Source: Roseburia sp. 1XD42-34
Lineage (GTDB): Bacteria; Bacillota; Bacilli; Bacillales; Amphibacillaceae
NCBI RefSeq assembly: GCF_009917385.1
Contig: NZ_QWLJ01000042.1
Coordinates: 1-43,493, forward strand
Direction of reading: 5' to 3'
Length of the DNA: 43,493 nt
The notes beneath the pieces are model-generated. The model saw only the letters and a list, made by a program, of their open reading frames with translations. It was not told the origin of the DNA and did no database searches. A program made the position numbers and the translations under genes. Below are positions 8,220-16,875 of the stretch, piece after piece. How positions within the stretch are numbered: the stretch's first letter is position 1; every line of letters starts with the position of its first letter.

Positions 8220-9839
8220 ATGAAAGAATCATTATCTGTTGAATATAAAATAGCTGATTTGGCAGAAGAACTGGAACAAATCTATCGATTAAACTATGAG
8301 ACGTTTGTCGAAGAAATACCTCAACACGAAACAAATCATGAGCATAGATTGGTAGATCGGTTTAACGAAAAAAATACATATATCATTGCAAAGCGAAACG
8401 ATGAAGTAATCGGAATGATTTCTGTTAATGACCAGCGACCTTTTTCACTGGATCAAAAACTGAATAACTTAGATGATTTCTTACCAAAGTGGGCTGTTCC
8501 TTGTGAAATACGATTACTGGCTATTAAACAACCATATCGTGGTGGCCGTATTTTCTATGGGCTTTGTGAAAGGTTAGTAGATTATTGTTTAGAAAAAGGG
8601 TTTAATATGGCGGTTATTTCCGGAACGCTAAGACAAACAAAACTATATAAACATTTAGGATTTCAGGCTTTCGGGCCGCTAGTGGGAACAGAAAAAGCAC
8701 CTTATCAGCCCATGTATTTAACGAAGGAAAGCTTTGCGCGTGCTTCTAAATTATTTGAACGCATGCTTCGAAAGGAAAAGCAACAACATCATTATAACTT
8801 TTTACCAGGTCCTGTTGAAGTATCGAATGAGGTAAAAAAAGCATGGGGGGATAAAGCAGTTTCCCATCGTGCTGAAGAAGTACATAACGTAATGAAAAAT
8901 GTACAAGGGCAGCTAAGTAGATTAACGAAAGCCAAGTATGCCGAGATCGCCGTAGGTACAGGGACGCTTGCTAATGATATGGTTGCAGCTCAATTAACAA
9001 CTATTTCAGGCAAAGGATTAGTGTTAGCAAATGGCGAGTTTGGCGAGCGGTTAATCAATCATGCTTCACGATTTAATCTATCTTACTACACGATTACAAA
9101 GCCTTGGAGTAAGCCCATATCTTTAGCTGAAATTGAACAAACATTGGAGAAACATCGTGAAATTGGTTGGTTGTGGACGGTACACTGTGAGACGTCCACG
9201 GGGTACGTTTATCCGTTGGAAAAATTAACACAGCTTTGTAACAAGTATGAAGTGCGTTTATGCGTGGACGCATGTAGTACAGTTGGTGTTATGGCAATTG
9301 ATTTAACATCCGTTTATTTGGCTAGTACGGTTAGTGGAAAAGGTCTCGGATCTTACCCTGGATTGGCAATAGTGTTTCATCAGGAAAAGCTGTTGCCAAA
9401 CGAGTCGATTCCTAGTTATCTAGATCTTGGGAAGTATCAAATAAATAGCAGTATACCATATACGCATTCTTCTAATGGACTGTTCGCCTTACAAGCTGCA
9501 TTACAACAGATACAGCCAGAAAGAACTGAATTGTTCCGGGACATTTGTCAAGAATTTCAAAAAGCAGGTATGGAAGTATTAACAGGGGAAAATTATTCAC
9601 CAGGTATTATAACGATTTGTTTACATCAGATGATTGACTCAAGGAAATTCGGTGATGCTTTAAAACAAAAGGGTGTCCATGTAAGCTATGAAAGTGGCTA
9701 TTTACTAAGTCAAAACTGGTTTCAAGTGGCTATTATGGGTCAGCAGCATGTGCCTCATGTTCTAAAGGGCATAAAGATCATTGTTGAGATGTATCAACAG
9801 TTTTCAAAGGCGAAGGAGATCAGTCGATGCGGAAGTTAA
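8220..9839 (+). CDS. fusion of GNAT/FeeM-like acyltransferase with class-V PLP aminotransferase
   Basis: Two domains in 539 residues. Residues 1-185 are a GNAT-fold transferase with a start (YRLNYETFVEE, 22-32) like FeeM/autoinducer-synthase-type N-acyltransferases, a conserved EIRLLAI strand and an RGGR cofactor-type loop (107-110). Residues 193-535 are a fold-type I, class-V aminotransferase of the alanine/serine-glyoxylate or aminoethylphosphonate type: FLPGPVEV (194-201), GTGT (246-249), Asp350 in CVDAC, and the Schiff-base Lys374 in VSGKGLGSYPG. The order suggests one enzyme that makes or uses an amine and another that acylates it. It is translationally coupled to both neighbours (2-base gap before, 13-base overlap after). 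The actual substrate is unknown. Confidence 0.82.
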   Translation: MKESLSVEYKIADLAEELEQIYRLNYETFVEEIPQHETNHEHRLVDRFNEKNTYIIAKRNDEVIGMISVNDQRPFSLDQKLNNLDDFLPKWAVPCEIRLLAIKQPYRGGRIFYGLCERLVDYCLEKGFNMAVISGTLRQTKLYKHLGFQAFGPLVGTEKAPYQPMYLTKESFARASKLFERMLRKEKQQHHYNFLPGPVEVSNEVKKAWGDKAVSHRAEEVHNVMKNVQGQLSRLTKAKYAEIAVGTGTLANDMVAAQLTTISGKGLVLANGEFGERLINHASRFNLSYYTITKPWSKPISLAEIEQTLEKHREIGWLWTVHCETSTGYVYPLEKLTQLCNKYEVRLCVDACSTVGVMAIDLTSVYLASTVSGKGLGSYPGLAIVFHQEKLLPNESIPSYLDLGKYQINSSIPYTHSSNGLFALQAALQQIQPERTELFRDICQEFQKAGMEVLTGENYSPGIITICLHQMIDSRKFGDALKQKGVHVSYESGYLLSQNWFQVAIMGQQHVPHVLKGIKIIVEMYQQFSKAKEISRCGS

Positions 9840-11674
9840 GTCTGTTCTTAGAAAGAAATTTACTAGTTACGTTCATTATCCTTTTATGGTTGAAAACAGT
9901 CATCATTTCTTTTACTAGTTTTCAATTATCACTGTATTCTTGGCTCGATGTTTTCATCGTTTTTGTTAATCCAATTGGAATTATTATGCTATTGTTTGGT
10001 ATTGGTTTCCTTTGGAGAAAGCAACTATCTCCAGTTACTTTATTGATAATCTATTTATTGATGTTGGGCTTGTTATACGCAAATGTGCTTTATTATCGAT
10101 TTTATATTGATTTTGTTACGGTGTCAGTTTTTTTGCAATTGAATAATGTAGGGGGATTAGGTCCAAGTACAGTAGAGTTGTTTTCACCATTTGATATTCT
10201 GTTATTTTTAGATGTTGTAATAATTGGTTATGTCGTATTTAAGTTGAAAAGAGAGAAGCAACAACCGTTAATTCCAAATAAGAAAAAATACTTGTTTACT
10301 GGTTTGGCGTTCACTTTGTTTACATTTGCGATTGCACTTATTCAAAACCCACATCTACTGCAAACAGGATACGATCGGGACGAGCTCGTACAATCCCTTG
10401 GCTTATATAATTATCAACTGATCAATCTGGCAACTGGCGTGAAAGCACCGATAACGAAAGCATTTGCAGATGAAACAGATGTACAAGAAGTTCAATCGTA
10501 TATGGAAGGGAATGGAAAAGAAGAATCTTTTCAAGAATTTGGAATAGCTGAAGGGAAAAATATTGTTTTCATTAGTTTGGAGTCTACCCAAAATTTCGTT
10601 ATTAATCAAAAAGTAAACGGGGAAGAAGTGACGCCTTTTTTAAATGAGTTAATTCGTGATAGTTTTTATTTTAATAATATTTATGATCAAGCAGCCCAAG
10701 GAAAAACATCAGACGCGGAATTTATGATTAATACCGGATTATATCCTCTCCCGAGCGGCTCTGTATTTGTGCGTAGACCAACTAACCAATTTCAATCTTT
10801 ACCGCATATTTTACGTGAAAGTGATGGTTATACAGCTGCCGCTTTTCACGGAAATGACGCTTCCTTTTGGAATAGGGATGAAATGTATCAATCATTGGGC
10901 TTTGGTACGTTTTTCTCGAAAAAAGACTATGACGTGACAGAAAAAAACTCCGTCAATTACGGGATTAAAGATATTCCTTTTTTTGAACAATCCATGAACC
11001 ATTTATCAGAGCTGTCCGAGCCTTATTTAGCTAATTTTCTGACATTGACCAACCATTTTCCATTTTTATTGGAGGAAGAGGACCAAATGATTCGACCAGC
11101 TGATACTTCTGTAGAGGTTGTGAACCGATATATTACAACCGTCCGCTATGAAGATCAAGCGATACAACGATTTTTCGAATTGGTAAAAGAAAAAGGAATG
11201 TATGAAGATACGATATTTGTTATTTATGGCGATCATTATGGCATTTCCCAAAAATACGAAGCTGGTGTGCATGAGTTATTAGGTCAGAAAGAGACAGCTT
11301 TAAACCATCTGGAGTTACAAAAGGTGCCAGTAATCATACATGTGCCGCATCAAAAAGGGAAAACGATTGAAACAGTAGGGGGAACTGTTGATATCCATGC
11401 TACTGTTTTAGAATTAATGGGTATACCAGATAAGGAACAGATGAATTTTAGCCGGAATTTATTTACAAGAGATAATGAGGCTCCTGTCGTTTTTCGAGAT
11501 GGGAGTATCGTGACGAATGATTATGCTTATCTAAATGGTCGTTGTTTTAATAAACAAGCGAAAAAACCCGTTAGCGCAAATAAATGCACAACGTATTTAG
11601 AAGCTGCGCGAAAGGAGCTGCATGCTTCTGATCAAATAATTCTTGGGGATTTATTTCGGTTTATTGGAAAATAA
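9827..11674 (+). CDS. LtaS-like lipoteichoic acid synthase/sulfatase-family phosphoglycerol transferase
   Basis: A 615-residue protein with five N-terminal membrane helices (roughly residues 12-32, 40-62, 68-88, 122-140, 155-172) and an extracellular alkaline-phosphatase-superfamily domain. Active-site residues match LtaS: Glu252 in SLEST, nucleophile Thr294 in QGKTSDAEF, His410 in TNHFPF, and Asp469-His470 in YGDHYG. LtaS enzymes move glycerophosphate from phosphatidylglycerol onto a growing polymer or lipid anchor. The start ATG lies 13 bases inside the aminotransferase gene with AAGGAG upstream. Operon context suggests it acts on an unusual lipid rather than being the general LTA synthase. 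Family identity is strong; the product is inferred. Confidence 0.88.
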   Translation: MRKLSLFLERNLLVTFIILLWLKTVIISFTSFQLSLYSWLDVFIVFVNPIGIIMLLFGIGFLWRKQLSPVTLLIIYLLMLGLLYANVLYYRFYIDFVTVSVFLQLNNVGGLGPSTVELFSPFDILLFLDVVIIGYVVFKLKREKQQPLIPNKKKYLFTGLAFTLFTFAIALIQNPHLLQTGYDRDELVQSLGLYNYQLINLATGVKAPITKAFADETDVQEVQSYMEGNGKEESFQEFGIAEGKNIVFISLESTQNFVINQKVNGEEVTPFLNELIRDSFYFNNIYDQAAQGKTSDAEFMINTGLYPLPSGSVFVRRPTNQFQSLPHILRESDGYTAAAFHGNDASFWNRDEMYQSLGFGTFFSKKDYDVTEKNSVNYGIKDIPFFEQSMNHLSELSEPYLANFLTLTNHFPFLLEEEDQMIRPADTSVEVVNRYITTVRYEDQAIQRFFELVKEKGMYEDTIFVIYGDHYGISQKYEAGVHELLGQKETALNHLELQKVPVIIHVPHQKGKTIETVGGTVDIHATVLELMGIPDKEQMNFSRNLFTRDNEAPVVFRDGSIVTNDYAYLNGRCFNKQAKKPVSANKCTTYLEAARKELHASDQIILGDLFRFIGK

Positions 11675-11688
11675 CACAATGATATTTA

Positions 11689-11850
11689 TCCCGTATAAGG
11701 TGCTGTAAAATTTCCACTTCAAGAATGGAAGATGCGAGCGGAACAAGGCGAAGTGGGAGGTGACAGCACCTAAAATAACCTTTTCGTAAGCGGTGGCCTT
11801 TAGGGCATACCATGGGTCGACTGATGGAAGGTTTCCTTTTTATAGAAAAT
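11689..11850. repeat. dispersed structured repeat, family 1, copy a
   Basis: The terminal stem is GGTGCTGT (11699-11706) with ACAGCACC (11763-11770), and an inner stem is CCACTTC (11714-11720) with GAAGTGG (11750-11756). It is followed by a tail with CTGATGGAAGG. Related copies lie near 12.7, 14.0, 21.5 and 35.6 kb, all intergenic. It begins 14 bases after the LtaS-like stop, so it could shape the 3' end of that transcript. Confidence 0.75.
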
Positions 11851-12056
11851 AGTAGTGGGAGGGGAAGAGTGACCCCTCTTTTTAAATGAAAAGGAGTACT
11901 TCGATATAGCATAAAAAAAGACAAACCATACCAATATGGTTAGCTCAACAAGGTGACTTGTAGCCATAAAGAAGTGCAATATCACTTAAGTCATTAACGG
12001 TGCGCATTTCGCACTAGGTAGCGCCGCGGTAGACGGTTTAGGAAAGGGGAGGCTTG
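11851..12056. other. intergenic stretch between repeat copy and SufR-like gene
   Basis: No gene is recognised. It contains short inverted repeats (AACCAT with ATGGTT near 11924-11942; GTGCG 12000-12004 with CGCAC 12010-12014) that may terminate or pause converging transcripts. No function is claimed. Confidence 0.3.
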
Positions 12057-12680
12057 TCACGAAAAGATAATGGAAAAACGACAGTGATCATTTCCTTCTG
12101 TTTTACAGCTAATCCTTTTAATTTGCTCTGTCTCCAACACGCTTTGAAACGTAGCAGTCTCACAATGACAAGCTATTTTGAATGATTGAGCAATCGCTAG
12201 TAACGGGCAATTATGCTCCACAAGTTCGTAAGTTTTAGCACCAGTTTGTTTATATTCCGCCATGTACCCTTTCTCGTTTTGCAGCCTCTTAAGTTCACGC
12301 ATTTTTTCTTCTGGCGATTTATGTTGCAGGTGAACGGCATATTCTTTGCTTAAGCGCTGTTTACGCTTATCAAATAATTGTTGGATTGCCTTGTCGCCGT
12401 AAATCGTCTGAATATCGTTTAGAAATTCGATGCTTAGTGTCTCATAATTTTTCGGAAATAACCGCTCACCTTTTACGGATAAAATGTATTGTTGGATTGG
12501 TCTGCCAATTGGCTGCTTCATTTCCACAGAGGAAATAAGCCCTTCTTTTTCCATGGTAGATAAATGCTTTCGTATAGCCATATCTGTAATTTGCAGATGT
12601 TGTATAAAGTCTCCAACTGTTAGCTTGCCTTCTTTCTTTAAAAGATATAAAATTTTGTCTTTCGTTGTTTTTCGCTTCAT
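12057..12680 (-). CDS. SufR-like winged-helix regulator with C-terminal cysteine cluster
   Basis: A 207-residue regulator. Residues 1-70 form a DeoR/ArsR-like winged helix (TVGDFIQHLQITDMAIRKHL, 21-40; GRPIQQYILS wing). The C-terminus holds Cys158, Cys171, Cys173, Cys192 and Cys200 in HNCPL, ACHCE, SCK and HCRF contexts. This pattern is shared with SufR-type iron-sulfur sensing regulators, where the cysteines bind a cluster. ATG 12680 has an AAAGGTGATT ribosome site. No suf or iron-uptake gene is adjacent; the nearest gene is a divergently transcribed flavin reductase. The ligand and targets are inferred only. Confidence 0.78.
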   Translation of the reverse strand: MKRKTTKDKILYLLKKEGKLTVGDFIQHLQITDMAIRKHLSTMEKEGLISSVEMKQPIGRPIQQYILSVKGERLFPKNYETLSIEFLNDIQTIYGDKAIQQLFDKRKQRLSKEYAVHLQHKSPEEKMRELKRLQNEKGYMAEYKQTGAKTYELVEHNCPLLAIAQSFKIACHCETATFQSVLETEQIKRISCKTEGNDHCRFSIIFS

Positions 12681-12696
12681 AGAATCACCTTTATTT

Positions 12697-12885
12697 CGTA
12701 TATAAGGTACTGTAATACTCCGATTTCAGGAGTTGGACAAATCTCTACGGCAATAAGTCTAAGTGGGAGATAACAGCACGTAAAACCCCTCTTACGTAAG
12801 CAGCCTTTAGATCATACCATTACGGTACTAACAATTAGTGGGGGATGAATGAAAACCTCTACTGATTGAAATTCACTTTACCCTG
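12697..12885. repeat. dispersed structured repeat, family 1, copy b
   Basis: Shares AAGGTACTGTAATACTCC, GTGGGAGATAACAGCAC, TACGTAAGCAGCCTTTAGAT, the ACTAACAATTAGTGGGGGAT block and a CTACTGATTGAAA end with the other copies. It starts just upstream of the SufR-like gene on the minus strand, so it lies in that gene's leader or promoter region. Confidence 0.7.
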
Positions 12886-13215
12886 AATGTAAGGTTCCAT
12901 AAGACATTTCTATCTAAGTCTGAGTTGAGGTAAAAGGGCACAAACAGAAGGAAACGGTACCTACGTGTTTGAATCGTTTGGAACGTTTATTGTCGATCAT
13001 GGGAGGAGCAATAACACCTGAAATTAGCTTTTGTTCTACTTTGATTAATAGGGAAAACTCACCCTAACAAGAAGTTCGACTTTATTCAATGATTATATAA
13101 AAGATTCATCGTTTGCAAAGGAGGAATAGGAGCATTATTTTAAATTTTGAAACTAATACAATTATTATAATGCAAGCAAATCATTTGCTATTATATGTAA
13201 CGTAAGCTATTCTTT

Positions 13216-13245
13216 TTGCATACTTATTATACCAATAAGTATAAT
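13216..13245 (+). promoter_or_regulatory. sigma-A promoter with operator palindrome in the spacer
   Basis: TTGCAT (13216-13221), 18-base spacer and a perfect TATAAT (13240-13245). The spacer is filled by TACTTATT (13221-13228), ATACC, AATAAGTA (13234-13241), an exact 8-bp inverted repeat. This placement is typical of a repressor site that blocks RNA polymerase, as with HxlR/DUF24 or MarR redox and quinone regulators. It would drive the flavin reductase with a leader of about 100 nt. Confidence 0.6.
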
Positions 13246-13351
13246 AAATGCAATGCATACATAGAATGATTTCTGTGTTAAAATGCCATGTGGTTAAACT
13301 TCATTTCGTTTATTGACATATCTTATTTCTAAAACGCAGGAGGGGACAGCT

Positions 13352-13900
13352 GTGAAACTTGTCGGAGTAGCTGGTTCATTAGTTGGTGAAAAAACGTCGC
13401 AAGCAGTACATGACGTTTTACTTGCAGCCAGACGAGTTGATAAACAAATTGAGACAGAGTTAATGGACTTAAAAGAATATGATGTAGAGTTTGTTAAAGG
13501 AGCTCCTTTAGCTTACTATAATAAGGATACGTGGAAGGTAGTAAATACTGTATTAGCTGCTGATATGATTGTTTTTGGCTCGCCTATTTATCAGGCATCT
13601 ATTTCGGGGGCATTAAAAAATTTGCTAGACCATTTTCCAGTAGATGCTTTTAAATCAAAAGTTACGGGAATTGTTACTACTGCAGGATCTGATAAACATT
13701 TTCTCGTATCGGAATATCAATTAAAGCCTATTCTTGCTTATTTAAAAGGAATTATCCCTACTTGTAGTGTTTTTATTAACAACGATTGTTTTAATGATGA
13801 TAATGAAATTATTGATCAAGATGTAAAAGAAAGAATAGGTAAACTAGCTAAAGAAATGATTGAAATCAAACAGCGTGAACAAAGCAAAAGCATTAACTAG
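13352..13900 (+). CDS. NADPH-dependent FMN reductase (SsuE/MsuE-like flavoprotein)
   Basis: A 182-residue flavodoxin-fold reductase. The N-terminal strand and phosphate loop GVAGSLVGEKTSQA (residues 4-17) and FGSPIYQASISGALKNLLDH are the FMN-binding hallmarks of NADPH-dependent FMN reductases. It reduces free flavin or quinones in the cytosol, often for a two-component monooxygenase. I chose GTG 13352 because AGGAGGGG lies seven bases upstream; a longer reading from TTG 13313 has no ribosome site and adds non-homologous residues. A rho-independent terminator follows directly, so it is monocistronic. The operator-bearing promoter suggests induction by an oxidant or electrophile. Confidence 0.82.
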   Translation: MKLVGVAGSLVGEKTSQAVHDVLLAARRVDKQIETELMDLKEYDVEFVKGAPLAYYNKDTWKVVNTVLAADMIVFGSPIYQASISGALKNLLDHFPVDAFKSKVTGIVTTAGSDKHFLVSEYQLKPILAYLKGIIPTCSVFINNDCFNDDNEIIDQDVKERIGKLAKEMIEIKQREQSKSIN

Positions 13901-13964
13901 TTTGGTTTTACATACATCTGTGTAGCAAAATAAACCATTCATTTTTTAGTCCATCGATACTGTT

Positions 13965-14016
13965 AAAAGCATTTCTGTTTTATATGTTTCCAACGTATAA
14001 AAGGAAATGCTTTTTT
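13965..14016 (+). terminator. rho-independent terminator after the FMN reductase
   Basis: AAAAGCATTTC (13965-13975) pairs with GAAATGCTTTT (14004-14014), followed by a T-run. Confidence 0.75.
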
Positions 14017-14025
14017 GTTTGGAAG

Positions 14026-14290
14026 CAATGTTATTTCTAGTTCTAAGTCTCCCACTGCAAGAGTTGGAAAGTGTGTACGGAATAAGCAGAAGATAACTGC
14101 ATCTAAATCCTCGACTCGTTCAGAAGCCTTAAGGTCATATCCTTATGATACTAACAACCATTGGGGGATGAAGGGACCTGCCCAATGGTTGATTCACTTG
14201 ATAGTAGGAGAATGATTGGAATCCACCTATCATAAATGGTGTGTCCGTTGTAGCTAGGGTAAAAAGGTGCTGTAAGAATGTCCCTTCAAG
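14026..14290. repeat. dispersed structured repeat, family 1, copy c plus a partial copy
   Basis: CTCCCACTGCAAGAGTTGGA, GATAACTGCATCTAAATCC, CCTTAAGGTCATA and GATACTAACAACCATTGGGG match the other copies in order. The GTGGGAG arm of the inner stem is degenerate or lost. A second left-end fragment, AAAAGGTGCTGTAAGAATG, begins near 14260. A 66-codon reading on the plus strand and one on the minus strand in this region are products of the repeat, not genes. Confidence 0.6.
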
Positions 14291-14483
14291 CATAACAGTG
14301 AAATCTAAAAAGTATAAGTGGACTTTATCGACCATTTTACGCGTTGCTACCAAATTGGTAAGCAAGAAAGTTCACTGATAAAGGGAGTAATTTAAAGGGT
14401 ATTTCATAACTTTTGCTAAAAAGAGCACAATAGACAAGTGAAACAGCTTACATAGTTTGGGCTCAAAGGCTATTGAACCAATG

Positions 14484-14500
14484 TTGTAAGCGGATTACAA
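14484..14500 (+). promoter_or_regulatory. cre-like operator palindrome before the PTS operon
   Basis: TTGTAA (14484-14489), GCGGA, TTACAA (14495-14500): an exact 6-bp inverted repeat with a GCGG centre, 22 bases before the TTG start. It resembles a CcpA cre site with one extra base, or may be the site of the PRD regulator itself. Confidence 0.35.
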
Positions 14501-14522
14501 TTTTATTAAAGGAGGGGCGAAG

Positions 14523-16550
14523 TTGTTTGATCAACGATCTTTTAAACTATTTGAAGAAATCATTACACATGATCAGATTACTATTTCTCAGGTCACGCGA
14601 AAATTGGATTTATCGGAACGACAATTTTACTACGATCTGGAAAAAGTGAACGACACACTAAAAAGTATGAAAATGCAGCCAATCAAACTACTCGATCAGC
14701 GTTTTATTGTGGATGAGAAAGTGAAAAGTCTGCTTCAGGCTGGTGCCCCTTTGGATATTTCGATACAGCACATCGTTTTATCCGAAGAGGAACGGATATA
14801 TTTAATTTATTTATATACGTTTATCCGCAGGGAGCCTGTTTCCAACTACCATTATCAGCAAATGTTGCAAGTGAGTAAGAATACAGCATTAACGGATGTA
14901 AAAAAAGTGAAGGATCTCTGTAAAGATAGAGGTGTCATTTTTCAATATACAAGAAAAGATGGATACCATCTCACTGGTACGGAAATGGCAAAAAGAAGAT
15001 TAGCAAGCTTTTGCTTGAACTACTTGCTCACAAAGTCACTAGGTAAAGAAATGATTGTACTTGTATTAAAATCATGGAAACAGGAAAACTACTATGTGGA
15101 TACGCATATAACTGTAAATGAATTTTTACAAAGTTACAACATTCATCTTGTAAAAGATAGGAAAACAGAAGTCATTTTCCACCTCACATTAATCCGAATT
15201 CGAAATAAAAAATGCATACCTTTATTTTTAGAAGATGAGAAGAAATTGCTGTGTTCACAACGTATCTTTGAGGAAACGCAACGATTAGCAGAACAACTTT
15301 TTCCAGATGCTGCATCTGAAGAAGACTATTATGTAACGCTCCAATTATTAATTGCAATGCGGGAAGCAGAATTGGAGGAAAATCCTTTTTTAGCAAACTT
15401 AACCACGCAAATTATAGAGGCGTTTGAAAAGAACACACTACTTCCGATAAAGAATAAAACCTATCTACAACAAAGTTTATATAATCATTTAGTACCGGCA
15501 TTTTTTAGAATCATGTTCGAAATCCCGCTTGTGAATCCTTTAACATCAGAAATCAAACAAAAGTATGTAGATTTATTCCAATTTGTAAAGCAGTCGCTAG
15601 CCCCTCTATCGACATGGACCAAAAAGGAAATTAGTGATGAAGAAATTGGTTTTTTTACGCTTCATTTTGGCGGATATCTTGAAAGAAATAGACATAAAAA
15701 CACAACTGAAATTCATGCATTAATTGTTTGTTCAAATGGTATTAGTTCATCAATCATGCTACGCGCCCAATTAAAAGAGATGTTTCCAAGTATACATTTT
15801 TCCAGGGTGCACACAGTTGAGCAAGTATGCTCGATCCCTTTATCGAGCTATGACTTAATATTCTCAACAGTAGAGGTTGAGTCATCAAAGCCAGTTTTTG
15901 CTGTGAAACCGTTGCTCTCAAAGATAGAAAAAAATTATTTAATCGAATCCGTAATGAAACAATTTCCGAATTTGAATAACTGCGATTTTTCAATGGATCA
16001 AATTATGGAAGTGATCTCCAAATACACGGAAATCAAAGACGAAAAAAACCTGTTTTCAGAACTTGTGGATGTTATTCACCTAAGTCATACAGATATAGGA
16101 GGTTATAAACCAATGCTCTCAGAACTACTAACACAAGATATGATCCAATTTACAGAAGAACCTTTAGATTGGAGGGCCGCTGTGGCTAAAGCAGCTGAAC
16201 CCTTGCTAAAAGCACATAAAATTAAACCAGAATATATTGAAGCTATGAATAAAAAGATTGAAGAAGTAGGAACTTATATTCATATCGGTAATGGTATTGC
16301 TATACCGCATGCACGACCTGAAGAAGGTGTTGTAAATTTAGGGATGTCTTTTTTAAGAACAAAAACACCAGTGAAGTTGTTGGATAAAGAGGAACATAAA
16401 ATTGATGTTTTTATTTGTCTAGCAGCCATTGATAATGAGGCACATCTAAAAGCGTTAGCGCATTTAACCAAGTTGCTTTCTGATAGTTCAACGCTACAAG
16501 CTTTAAAGTCTGCTCAAACACCTCAGGAAGTTATACAGATCATCAAATAA
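14523..16550 (+). CDS. BglG/MtlR-type PRD transcriptional activator with IIB-like and EIIA domains
   Basis: A 675-residue multidomain regulator. Helix-turn-helix region at 1-60 with further HTH-like sequence to about 150. PRD1 is around 180-285 with His220. PRD2 is around 295-395 with His322 and His381 (TLHFGGY). A IIB-like domain with Cys403 (IVCSNGISSS) follows, then a type-2 EIIA domain (about 530-675) whose phosphorylated residue is His596 in GIAIPHARPE. PTS phosphorylation of the PRDs and EIIA should set activity, and the EIIA part may also supply phosphate to the adjacent IIB, since no separate EIIA gene is present. TTG 14523 follows GGAGGGG. It is the first gene of the PTS-transketolase operon. 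Confidence 0.9.
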   Translation: MFDQRSFKLFEEIITHDQITISQVTRKLDLSERQFYYDLEKVNDTLKSMKMQPIKLLDQRFIVDEKVKSLLQAGAPLDISIQHIVLSEEERIYLIYLYTFIRREPVSNYHYQQMLQVSKNTALTDVKKVKDLCKDRGVIFQYTRKDGYHLTGTEMAKRRLASFCLNYLLTKSLGKEMIVLVLKSWKQENYYVDTHITVNEFLQSYNIHLVKDRKTEVIFHLTLIRIRNKKCIPLFLEDEKKLLCSQRIFEETQRLAEQLFPDAASEEDYYVTLQLLIAMREAELEENPFLANLTTQIIEAFEKNTLLPIKNKTYLQQSLYNHLVPAFFRIMFEIPLVNPLTSEIKQKYVDLFQFVKQSLAPLSTWTKKEISDEEIGFFTLHFGGYLERNRHKNTTEIHALIVCSNGISSSIMLRAQLKEMFPSIHFSRVHTVEQVCSIPLSSYDLIFSTVEVESSKPVFAVKPLLSKIEKNYLIESVMKQFPNLNNCDFSMDQIMEVISKYTEIKDEKNLFSELVDVIHLSHTDIGGYKPMLSELLTQDMIQFTEEPLDWRAAVAKAAEPLLKAHKIKPEYIEAMNKKIEEVGTYIHIGNGIAIPHARPEEGVVNLGMSFLRTKTPVKLLDKEEHKIDVFICLAAIDNEAHLKALAHLTKLLSDSSTLQALKSAQTPQEVIQIIK

Positions 16551-16565
16551 AAGGAGATGGAAATA

Positions 16566-16847
16566 ATGAAATTTCTAGCAGTTTGTGGGTCAGGTTTAGG
16601 AACAAGCTTTATGGTAGAAATGAATATTCAACAAATATTGCAGGAATTAGGTATCACAGGGGTAGAGGTGTCTCACTCTGATTTAAGCTCAGCCGCTCCT
16701 GGAGATGCAGATGTCTACTTTTTAGCAAAAGATATTGCTGAAGGAGGTGCTCACTTAGGCGAAGTCGTAGTGCTCAACAACATTATTGATATGGATGAAT
16801 TGAGGGACAAAGTCACCAAAGTAGCGAAAGAAAAAAATCTAATTTAA
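16566..16847 (+). CDS. PTS ascorbate-family IIB component (UlaB/SgaB-like)
   Basis: A 93-residue phosphocarrier with the active cysteine in AVCGSGLGTSF (Cys7), the P-loop of lactose/ascorbate-type IIB proteins. It passes phosphate from EIIA to the sugar carried by IIC at the inner membrane face. I place the start at ATG 16566, because GGAG at 16553-16556 is then nine bases away; ATG 16557 directly abuts the ribosome site. It lies between the regulator and IIC genes, all on one strand with short gaps. The family name does not prove that ascorbate is the substrate. Confidence 0.88.
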   Translation: MKFLAVCGSGLGTSFMVEMNIQQILQELGITGVEVSHSDLSSAAPGDADVYFLAKDIAEGGAHLGEVVVLNNIIDMDELRDKVTKVAKEKNLI

Positions 16848-16875
16848 AACTTCACTTAAAGAAAGGATGACTCCC

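Noticed and set aside
11971..11999. Second ISL3 transposase start, from the similarity of GTGCAATATCACTTAA to the start at 39504
   Set aside because: Only about 15 bases agree, the frame stops after seven codons, and no inverted repeat end is nearby.
14015..14365. ORFs of 66 and 76 codons on opposite strands
   Set aside because: They are frames through the dispersed repeat and lack ribosome sites and coding character.
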